Positions 58,001 through 64,000 of a DNA stretch of 64,000 nucleotides are shown here, in pieces. Made by a program: the position numbers and the translations under genes. Within the stretch, counting starts at the first letter, position 1, and each line of letters starts with the position of its first letter. Below the pieces are notes generated by a model. That model was not told where the DNA came from. It made no database searches and worked only from the letters and a program-made list of their open reading frames with translations. Source of the stretch: Gammaproteobacteria bacterium (GTDB taxonomy: Bacteria > Pseudomonadota > Gammaproteobacteria > JAJPIJ01); the NCBI GenBank assembly GCA_021324815.1, contig JAJPIJ010000030.1, forward strand, positions 1 through 64,000. Direction: 5' to 3'.

Positions 58001-58258
58001 AAATTCGCCGAAGGTGCTGTCGGTGCCGAACTCACCGAGACTGACGCGCCTGCCGGCCTTGGTCTCCTTGAGCCGGAGCTTGCCGGAGTACACCACGTAC
58101 ATGCCGGCCATGTTCTGGCCCTGCTCGGCGATCACCTGGCCCGCGCTGTAGGTCCTCACCTCGAAGAGCGGCGCAAGTTGTTGCTTGTCATCGTTGTTCA
58201 GACCGCTGAACATCAGGTGGCTGTTCAATACAAACCGGACTGCCTCTTCTTTACTCAT
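55043..58258 (-). CDS. ABC exporter with two cNMP-like domains and a C39-like domain
   Basis: A 1071-residue protein. Residues about 10-130 and 150-270 are two cyclic-nucleotide-binding-like domains (FGEFSLIQ; IGEGGALPD), both without the usual PRAAT Arg. A C39-like domain (about 310-450) follows, reading RQFSEQDNAAACLTMVVQHYG: the catalytic Cys expected at 324 is Asn and the next Cys is at 328, so it is not a competent leader peptidase. Then come six transmembrane helices (about 480-780) and the nucleotide-binding domain with GPSGCGKSTIAK, VSGGQRQRICIARAL and KILIFDEATSALD. The layout is like the HetC-type exporters of cyanobacteria. It lies between the FHA and HlyD-like genes. Confidence 0.92.
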   Translation of the reverse strand: MSKEEAVRFVLNSHLMFSGLNNDDKQQLAPLFEVRTYSAGQVIAEQGQNMAGMYVVYSGKLRLKETKAGRRVSLGEFGTDSTFGEFSLIQPKPWDYQITASEDSSLLFLPADKVRPLLAGRPAMSATFKTQVGLVELGQRLRGMLGAAKYTPEQFTAILSRIGIKKGKKGKYLFKQDMEDRRLYYIETGSVDLERTLLSGEKVILDRVGARELIGEGGALPDVGTNGIQPHSALCVVDTTVLVINEPEVQKILAINPALHEKLRVRFNSMRIREKEEKDIKSRAEGADQRIKLADAVTEEEFLAKHAKAIDTFPNVRQFSEQDNAAACLTMVVQHYGKPFSLGQVREIANLSIANPTPNAIITAAEILGISARAYAVTFEQLERMQLPVIVGWEGYRYSVIYKITDKEVYFSDSLYGQGRLPRQQFITSWTRAQVSGVEREDPSRGVVIGLEPTVEFTRLEPPKSPLRHFLDYILPHWKYFAEGLLAALTINFLGLATPLFVQSIVDTVVVHKDADLLKIMLVGMALVTLFTVLSKSAQALLLAYTTARIDLKLVAEFYRHVLSLPMNFFLSRNKGEILARFGENQKIRHIIAGSTISTIMSLVMVVIYLFMMVSYNGTLTIITLCSIPLYFLLLWFFVPRIKMLAQKTFVTNSQSQSYLIESLNGIEAVKATSNEYFARSRWENQMTETINLQFQSQKLELISKGLYETVQSGTTIAILFVGASSVMAGQMTIGELMGFQMLMGAVMGPILSMLDLINQFQEVRIAIDRVGDVLSVKPEQTMLQPDSMPATLAHCRGEITFEDVNFSYVANGKENNIMRNFNLEIEPGMRVAFVGPSGCGKSTIAKMILGFNIPQSGFCKIDGRDIRTLELSSLRSNIGVVLQDSFLFGGTVAQNIALGDPEPDMQAVKEAARLAGADEFIIRYPLGYNTLVGEKGIGVSGGQRQRICIARALYRQPKILIFDEATSALDNESEARIMENMQGILAGRTSISIAHRLTTVMDSDMICFIKDGQVQEKGTHRQLLDREYLKSMGYKGLYYAMAQTQFDLPPLDLVAPSPSPEEAPVLQRVN

Positions 58259-58312
58259 GATCCGCTCCTGATGCCCCTCGTACTCTAAAAAATAGCCCTA
58301 GCCGTCTTGAAC

Positions 58313-59713
58313 CTAGCTCTTGGCCACGGGTGCCGTTGGCGCCGGCGCCGCCTTTTCTTCCTGGCTGGATTCCTTGAAATATTTCGACAAGGGACGGAAA
58401 ACCAGTTCGATCAGGCGTTTTCCCCCGATCTTGATCTCGGCGGATCCCTCCAGGCCGATTTCCAGCTTTTTGGGTTTCTCGCCATTCTTGCTGATTTCCT
58501 CCGACATCAGCGCCACCCGAACCGGATATTTGTTGCCCAGTTGCTCGGAGGGCTTGGTGGCAATGTCGGTGATGCGTCCCTCCGGAATGCCGTAATCCTG
58601 ATAGGGATACGCAAAATACTTGAACATCACGCGCTGCCCCTTCTTCAGATGACCGATGTCCTTGTTTTCGACCAGCACGACAGCCTCCAGCGGCGCCGAT
58701 TCCTTGACCATGGTCACCAGCGGCTGGCCCGCCCCGATGACCTGGCCCTTGGTCACCAGCACGTCGGTGATGAGGCCGTTGAAAGTGCTGGTGTAGTCGG
58801 TCTTGCTTTCACCGAACTTGACGCCCTCGACCAGTTCCTTGCCGGCCTCGAGCTTGGTGCCGACCGCGGCGATGCGCTCCTGCAGCGCCTTGACGTCGCG
58901 TTCCTTGCGCTGCACGGTCATGTCCAGTTCGGCCTGCAATTCCTCCTTGGATTTCAATTGTCCGGACTTGGTCAGTTCATCCTGGGCGGTCGCCAGCTCG
59001 ACGTTGATGGAGGCGATTTGCGAACGGGTGTCATCGATGGCCTTCTGCTGCGCGGAGACCTGTGCCTGGGCGGCCTCGTACTCGGTCACCGTGATGTCGT
59101 GGCTGTCATACAGCGCCTTTTTGCGCTCGAATTGCTTGGTGAGCGTGGCCATGAGCTCCTCGTTGTGCGCCAGTGCGCGCTGGGCGGTGGCCAGCTGCTC
59201 CTGAATCTGCTTGATGCGTCCCTCCGCCGAACTCTTGCGCACCGCCGCGTTGGTATCGTAATCCTGAATTTGCAATTTGAGCTTGTTGATGGTGTTGTCA
59301 TACTCATCCTGCGTCTTGGAGAGTTCCTTCTCCAGCTCGCCGCGTTTCTGCTCCATGGCCTCCTTCTCGCTCTGGCCCGCCAGCCGGGTCTGCTCCTGGA
59401 TCGACACCAGCAAATCGCCAAAATGCACGTAACTGTTGGGGGTGGCGGGGAGATCGACCACGATGCCGCCGCCGACGGATTGAATCGTGGTGGATTCCCG
59501 CTGCAGGCGCAGCGGCGCCGTCACCAGTTCGTCCTTGCGGCCCCAGAAGGAGTAACCAATGGCCGAGAAGGTGATGATACCGATGAGCCAGATCGGTCCC
59601 CGCAGGATGACTGACGGCGGCGTGTACAGCAGGCGGGCGGCGGCAATGGTATGCCGCACGGGCTGGGATATTAATTGTTCCACCCGCACCTTGGTGTTGG
59701 CACCTACCGCCAT
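58313..59713 (-). CDS. HlyD-family membrane fusion protein
   Basis: A 466-residue adaptor with a cytoplasmic N-terminus, one transmembrane helix (about residues 40-60, IWLIGIITFSAIGYSFWG), a long coiled-coil hairpin (about 110-290, EKELSKTQDEYDNTINKLKL) and a beta-barrel/lipoyl end part. Such proteins join an ABC exporter to a TolC channel. GGGGAG lies 5 bases before the ATG. A C-terminal Lys/Ala/Pro tail of about 25 residues extends beyond the usual domain. It is adjacent to the ABC gene. Confidence 0.9.
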   Translation of the reverse strand: MAVGANTKVRVEQLISQPVRHTIAAARLLYTPPSVILRGPIWLIGIITFSAIGYSFWGRKDELVTAPLRLQRESTTIQSVGGGIVVDLPATPNSYVHFGDLLVSIQEQTRLAGQSEKEAMEQKRGELEKELSKTQDEYDNTINKLKLQIQDYDTNAAVRKSSAEGRIKQIQEQLATAQRALAHNEELMATLTKQFERKKALYDSHDITVTEYEAAQAQVSAQQKAIDDTRSQIASINVELATAQDELTKSGQLKSKEELQAELDMTVQRKERDVKALQERIAAVGTKLEAGKELVEGVKFGESKTDYTSTFNGLITDVLVTKGQVIGAGQPLVTMVKESAPLEAVVLVENKDIGHLKKGQRVMFKYFAYPYQDYGIPEGRITDIATKPSEQLGNKYPVRVALMSEEISKNGEKPKKLEIGLEGSAEIKIGGKRLIELVFRPLSKYFKESSQEEKAAPAPTAPVAKS

Positions 59714-59792
59714 AACATCTCCCCCTCCTGCCTTCTTTCAGATTCCATGACCGGCCGCACTCCCGGCGGTCTGCACGTCAATTAAATTAATC

Positions 59793-60680
59793 TCAGGCTG
59801 GCGCGATGCGCACCTCGTGTTCCAGCCATTCCGCGAACAGGCGCTCGCTGATTTGCTCCTTCAATTCATCGCTGTATTCGGCGTCCTGCACGTCATCCAC
59901 GCGGTACAACACCCAATAGCCATCCTGCGCCACGGGGCCCACCAGCGCGCCGGCCGTCGAGGCAAACAGCGCCTTTTCGACGTCGGCGGGCAGCATACCC
60001 CAGCGGATGCGGCCGAGATAGCCCCCGGCCACCCTGGTATTCTGCTCCAAGGAATGCTCCCTCGCCAGCACGGAAAAATCCCGCTTTCCGGCGCGGATTT
60101 GAGCGGCAAACTCCTCCAGCGGCGGCGCCTCCCGCAGCACCATGCGCGAGACGGAAAGGGTCTTCAATTCCCGCCGGTGCGCGTCGAAGTATTCGCGTAT
60201 CCGGGCCTCCGGAAACAGCGTTTTTTTCAGGCGCTGTCGCAGCAGTTCGATTTCGATTTGCTTCTGCCAGTGATCGAAGGTGATCCCCAGCCATTTGCAG
60301 TACTCGTTCATCGCCGTGGCCTCAAGCAGCCCCATGCTCTCCCGTCGGGCCTTGCTGTAGGCATGCAGCTCCTCTTCGCTGACGGACAGTCTCAGTTCAC
60401 GCGCCTTGAGCATGACAACCTCGATCGAGATGATCTGATAGATGGCATTGCGAAAGACGCCGGTGGTCTTGAGATAGAGCAGCACGTCATCGACGGTGAT
60501 GGGCTTGCCTCTGACCGTGGTCAGCGCCCGGGGTTGCGACACGGCTTCCGCGTGCGGCGCCGCCGGCATCCTGCTGCGAGCCCGCGAGCGGGTGCTGCGC
60601 TCCAGGCTCAGGAAATCCAGCAACGTCATGTCGTGGACGCCGCCCTGCTGATTCAAGGTTTGCTCTCCCCCCGTGACCAT
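59793..60680 (-). CDS. Parvulin-type peptidyl-prolyl isomerase (PpiC/SurA-like) in the export cluster
   Basis: A 295-residue protein, part of it with a SurA-type N-terminal helical domain (VDDVLLYLKTTGVFRNAI, EELHAYSKARRESMGL) and a parvulin domain (about 165-260: SVSRMVLREAPPLEEFAAQI, FSVLAREHSLEQNTRVAGGYLG). No signal peptide is visible, so it may act in the cytoplasm on exported substrate, as such proteins next to HetC-type exporters probably do. Start is uncertain: ATG 60680 gives MVTGGEQTL; a TTG at about 60659, or the ATG of MTLLDFLSLERST (about 60629), are possible. Confidence 0.8.
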   Translation of the reverse strand: MVTGGEQTLNQQGGVHDMTLLDFLSLERSTRSRARSRMPAAPHAEAVSQPRALTTVRGKPITVDDVLLYLKTTGVFRNAIYQIISIEVVMLKARELRLSVSEEELHAYSKARRESMGLLEATAMNEYCKWLGITFDHWQKQIEIELLRQRLKKTLFPEARIREYFDAHRRELKTLSVSRMVLREAPPLEEFAAQIRAGKRDFSVLAREHSLEQNTRVAGGYLGRIRWGMLPADVEKALFASTAGALVGPVAQDGYWVLYRVDDVQDAEYSDELKEQISERLFAEWLEHEVRIAPA

Positions 60681-60709
60681 TTTCTATCCTACATTCCCCG
60701 GTATCCGCC

Positions 60710-62071
60710 TTATTCCACGCGCGAATCCACCCGCCGGCGACCACGGACGCGAAAATCCGCTGGTTTGAGGTCATGTTTCTTCAACAATTGATAGAGCCGG
60801 GCGCGGGAAATTCCCAGATCGGCGCATACGGCCTGCACCCTTCCGCCCAGACGAGTAAGCACGGCCGTGAGTGTCTGTCGCTCGGCCTGATCCTTGGCAT
60901 ACAGGAGCGGCGAATCCACATCCCCGTGGCCGGCCACGGCGGCCGTCGCCGTCTGATAACGCTCCGGCAGATCCCCCACACCCAGCGGCGCGTCCGTGGA
61001 GACGTTCACCAGGAACTGCGCCAGGTTTTTCAGTTCACGGATATTGCCCGGAAAATCGTAATGCTCATAGAGAAACTTCTGCAACCGGCGATCCAGCACC
61101 GGCTCGCGAACGCCACGGCGGGCGGCCTCGGCCTGGAAAAAATATTCAAACAGGATGCGGATCTCGTCGCGCCGCTCCCGCAGCGGCGGGATGAACAGCG
61201 GGCACAAGTTGATGCGGTAAAACAAATCCTCGCGGAATGTGCCCTGTTCCACCATCGTCGCCAGATCGCGATTGGTGGCGGCGATCACCCGCACGTTGGT
61301 CTTGACCGCCGCATCCGAACCGACGCGCTGCAATTCCCCCTCCTGCAGCACCCGCAACAACTTCACCTGCGCCGGCATCTCCAGCTCGCCGATCTCGTCG
61401 AGGAAAATCGTGCCGCCGTTGGCCTCCTCGAATTTGCCCTTGCGATCATGAGTGGCGCCGGTGAACGCCCCCTTGACATGGCCGAACAGCTCCGACTCGA
61501 TGAGCCCGCTTGGAAACGCGCCGCAATTCACCGCCACGAAATGCGTGCGCCCGCTGTTGTTGTGGATAAGCCTGGCAAACAACTCCTTCCCCGCCCCGGT
61601 CTCCCCCTCCATCAGCACCGTGAGATCAGTGGGCGCAATTCTGGAAATGATGCGCAGCAATTTCTGGATGCGCGGACTCTGTCCGATGATGCCCTCCATC
61701 TTGAGTTCCACGGCGCCGGCGCGGCGGCGCGAGGAGGATTCGACGCCAGGTGCGGCATCCTGATTGACCTGGATGCCCCCGCGGCTTTGCAACAGGGCAC
61801 TGCGCAGGATATCCAAATCATTGAAGAGATCATTGCGATCCAGTTCCGTCAGGCCCGGCAATCGCAACAATTTGATTTTCAAGGATTCTATCCGTGCGAT
61901 GTGTTCCATCAACACATCGCCCGTCTCCACCGCGGGCAGTGTCACGGGCCGCAGGATGGGGCGGGGCTCGGGAGGCTTGACCCGGTAGTCGTCGTTCAAC
62001 TCGATCATGGCATTATTGAGACCACTGCCTGAGGAGCGATGAGTTGAGAATACACGAACTCGCCCTCCCAT
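60710..62071 (-). CDS. Sigma-54-dependent transcriptional activator
   Basis: A 453-residue activator without a receiver domain. Its N-terminal part (about 1-170) is unassigned. The AAA+ core has GETGAGKELFARLI (Walker A), HVKGAFTGATHDRKGKF with the GAFTGA loop that contacts sigma-54, and GGTIFLDEIGELEMPAQVK. A Fis-type helix-turn-helix ends the protein (LGISRARLYQLLKKHDL). I chose the ATG at 62071 because it has AGGAGG 9 bases upstream; the ATG at 62008 (MIELNDDYRV) has no good box and would shorten the protein by 21 residues. It heads the export operon, and the peptide gene has a matching -24/-12 promoter. Confidence 0.9.
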   Translation of the reverse strand: MGGRVRVFSTHRSSGSGLNNAMIELNDDYRVKPPEPRPILRPVTLPAVETGDVLMEHIARIESLKIKLLRLPGLTELDRNDLFNDLDILRSALLQSRGGIQVNQDAAPGVESSSRRRAGAVELKMEGIIGQSPRIQKLLRIISRIAPTDLTVLMEGETGAGKELFARLIHNNSGRTHFVAVNCGAFPSGLIESELFGHVKGAFTGATHDRKGKFEEANGGTIFLDEIGELEMPAQVKLLRVLQEGELQRVGSDAAVKTNVRVIAATNRDLATMVEQGTFREDLFYRINLCPLFIPPLRERRDEIRILFEYFFQAEAARRGVREPVLDRRLQKFLYEHYDFPGNIRELKNLAQFLVNVSTDAPLGVGDLPERYQTATAAVAGHGDVDSPLLYAKDQAERQTLTAVLTRLGGRVQAVCADLGISRARLYQLLKKHDLKPADFRVRGRRRVDSRVE

Positions 62072-62162
62072 GGATACGAGCCTCCTCCGGCTTGGGAAAG
62101 CCGGGCGACGGCCGCACGCGGTCGGTCCTGAAGTCCTGGCGGGGACTGAATTCAGCGCCGCT

Positions 62163-63893
62163 TTAAAAGTACTTCGCCACCCCCAGCCAGAAGCGGACAT
62201 CGTCATGCGTGCCATCGTTGTCGTTGCCGTTCACGTCGCGGCCGGGGTTGTCGCCGATGCGCGTTGCCAGGCTCGAACGCACGGTGAAATCATCGGGCAG
62301 CCGCCAGTTTAACGCGATGCCCGCGCCGGTCAGGGAATAGCGATTGGGCGGGCCATTTGTGCCCGCCAGGACGGCGAACCTGTTCTTGCGCAATTCAATC
62401 TCACCATGGTCGAGAAAAGCCGCAAGCTGGGCATCGAGCGGCAGGTCCCAGCGCAGTTCAAGGTTCGCCAGCAAGCCTTCATCTCCGGGCGCCTCGCCCT
62501 GGGGGTAGGCGCGCACGCCGTTGGGCCCGCCCAGAATGAACTGCTCGGAGGAATCCAGGTTCCTGGTGGCGAATTGGCCGGAGAGCGAAACAAACATGCT
62601 CAGGGGCCCGTGGATGGCCTGCAACCGTGACAATTGAAAATTGAATCTCCCGTAAACACCCTCGGTGCGCGGCCCGGCCGCATCGACGGCGCGGTTGGGG
62701 GAACCACTGAGATCAAGATCACCCGCCGCCGCCGCCAGACTGAAGCCATTGACGCCGCCGCCGCCGAACGTGTCATGCCAGTCGCCCATGAGCGTGGCCG
62801 TGCCCACCGTGAGATGGTAATCGCTCACCGTCCCGGGCACCGTGGTGTTGAAAAAATGCTTGCGATCCAGCGCCAGGCCGTCATAGAGGTTGAAATTCAG
62901 CGTACGCACGATGGGGTAACGAGCGAAGAGGGTAACGTCCTGTGCAACACCCCTTGCATCCAGCGGCTTGAATTCGCAGCACAAGTGATAGCGCAAAATG
63001 GAATAGCCTAATCCTGTCAACAATCCCGATGCGCCGATCGGCACTTGGTAGCTGGCCCGCCCATAATCGGTATCGGAAGCATGCAGAACGCGCACGCTGG
63101 CAAGATCGCCGAGGCGCAAGGGGCTGTTCAGGTTCATCGTTCCGCTCAGCCGCTTGTCGCCGGTAAACCGGTTGCCGTAATTGTCAAAATCAACGTCGCC
63201 CGAGACAAACGGTCCCTGCATGGTCTCCACCGCGACATCGGACGTGCCCGTGGCCTCGCCGGGTTTCAACACGGCGTGGGCCGCCGAAACACCGGCCAAA
63301 TCGTCCATGAGCAGCAGCGAGCGTTCCAGGGGTTCCCCATTGATCACCGTGCCTTCCGGCACGTTGGCCTGCAAAATCCGGCGCAACCGCCTGTCCGGCA
63401 CCCGCACTTGGCTTTGTGAACGCATCGACAACGAACCCACGCGCCCCTCCAGCACGGCGATCTCGACGGTTTCATCCTGGATGTCCTGCGCGGGGATGTA
63501 GGCGCGCGCCACGAGGTAGCCGTGTTTATGGTAATACTCGGTGATGCGGGCGGCGGCCTCTTGCAAGTCATTGAGGGACAACTCACGCCCGGTAAATTCG
63601 TTCAGCAGCGGCAACAGCGTTTCCGCGGGGAAAACGGAGTTGCCGCTGATGCGGAAGTGCAAAACCTTGAAACGGATTTCAGCGGTCGAGGTGAGCGCCG
63701 GACGGGCGGGCTGTTGCACATTGATGGTGGGAGCGCCTTGCGGCGCACGCTCCGTACTCGGCCGGCTGGTTTCCTGGAATATGCGGCCGGCGTCCTGCGG
63801 CGTTTGGGCAAGCACCACGGTGGCGGTCGCAAGCACGGTAACCACGCCAGAACCGAACCCTCCGAATTGAGCAAGAACCCGTCTTAATCCCAT
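62163..63893 (-). CDS. FhaC/ShlB-type two-partner secretion outer membrane transporter
   Basis: A 576-residue TpsB protein: signal peptide (to about residue 30), POTRA domains (about 75-230, containing FRISGNSVFPAETLLPLLNE and EIAVLEGRVGSLSMRS), and a barrel with the family block QFATRNLDSSEQFILGGPNGVRAYPQGEAPGDEG in pieces (FILGGPNGVRAYPQGEA), ending in Phe (VAKYF). It exports one large exoprotein; no TpsA gene is in the window, and it may lie upstream of 64000. The start at 63893 lacks a clear ribosome binding site. The region 63894-64000 is AT-rich and may hold the promoter. Confidence 0.9.
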   Translation of the reverse strand: MGLRRVLAQFGGFGSGVVTVLATATVVLAQTPQDAGRIFQETSRPSTERAPQGAPTINVQQPARPALTSTAEIRFKVLHFRISGNSVFPAETLLPLLNEFTGRELSLNDLQEAAARITEYYHKHGYLVARAYIPAQDIQDETVEIAVLEGRVGSLSMRSQSQVRVPDRRLRRILQANVPEGTVINGEPLERSLLLMDDLAGVSAAHAVLKPGEATGTSDVAVETMQGPFVSGDVDFDNYGNRFTGDKRLSGTMNLNSPLRLGDLASVRVLHASDTDYGRASYQVPIGASGLLTGLGYSILRYHLCCEFKPLDARGVAQDVTLFARYPIVRTLNFNLYDGLALDRKHFFNTTVPGTVSDYHLTVGTATLMGDWHDTFGGGGVNGFSLAAAAGDLDLSGSPNRAVDAAGPRTEGVYGRFNFQLSRLQAIHGPLSMFVSLSGQFATRNLDSSEQFILGGPNGVRAYPQGEAPGDEGLLANLELRWDLPLDAQLAAFLDHGEIELRKNRFAVLAGTNGPPNRYSLTGAGIALNWRLPDDFTVRSSLATRIGDNPGRDVNGNDNDGTHDDVRFWLGVAKYF

Positions 63894-64000
63894 TTTTTCA
63901 TTATACTTAACCTATTAATATATCGCTATAATTCATTATTTTAACTGGTAATTTAGTCACAGCAGACGTTCGGGCCTGCCTGCCGCATAACCCTGATAAC

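Noticed and set aside
62087-62104. Hairpin CCGGCTT-GGGA-AAGCCGG between the TPS and activator genes
   Set aside because: Stable stem but no following T-tract on either strand; it overlaps the activator's leader, so it is not called a terminator.

Overview
The window is a GC-rich gammaproteobacterial chromosome segment. The minus-strand order rpsB-tsf-pyrH-frr-uppS-cdsA-dxr-rseP-bamA-skp-lpxD-fabZ-lpxA-lpxB-rnhB-dnaE-accA-tilS, divergent from map-glnD, is the classical proteobacterial core block. The mutH gene, with its D-x6-E-x-K active site, points to Gammaproteobacteria. I cannot name the genus. I saw no rRNA or tRNA gene, CRISPR array, insertion sequence or phage gene.

Layout. (1) 1-2507: a type I secretion ABC transporter and the start of a probable secreted repeat protein cut by the window edge. 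(2) 2850-4652: cytochrome b561, an L,D-transpeptidase and a DUF302 lipoprotein. (3) 4747-8816, plus strand: an unrecognised five-gene membrane operon with an ExbB/TolQ-like channel subunit, a single-pass periplasmic protein, two paralogous two-helix membrane proteins, and a von Willebrand A - transmembrane - FHA protein. (4) 8813-29238: the core envelope, lipid A and translation block on the minus strand. (5) 29535-34775, plus strand: map, glnD, mutH, dusA. (6) 34772-41468: a small ABM-like protein, thiC with a TPP riboswitch, a Pcm-like methyltransferase, a TolC-like protein, an isochorismatase-fold hydrolase and a BBE-type FAD oxidase.

(7) 41450-62071, minus strand: the most interesting part, which looks like an undescribed peptide modification and export system. 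In transcription order it holds a sigma-54 activator, a parvulin-type PPIase, an HlyD-like adaptor, a 1071-residue ABC exporter with two cNMP-like domains and a C39-like domain lacking its Cys, an FHA membrane protein, three tandem TolC-like proteins and a degenerate ATP-grasp protein. Then comes an AT-rich regulatory region with a -24/-12 (GG-N10-GC) promoter, an IHF consensus site and an upstream palindrome. It drives an 82-residue Gly/Ser-rich peptide with a strong ribosome binding site, followed by a hairpin terminator and then a GNAT protein, an intact ATP-grasp ligase, an M55 D-aminopeptidase fused to a helical domain, and an SDR oxidoreductase, the last three joined by 4-base overlaps. 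I infer that the activator drives high-level expression of the peptide, that terminator read-through gives lower levels of the modifying enzymes, and that the HlyD/ABC/TolC apparatus exports the product. None of this is shown by sequence alone.

(8) 62163-63893: an FhaC/ShlB-type two-partner secretion transporter with no partner exoprotein in the window.
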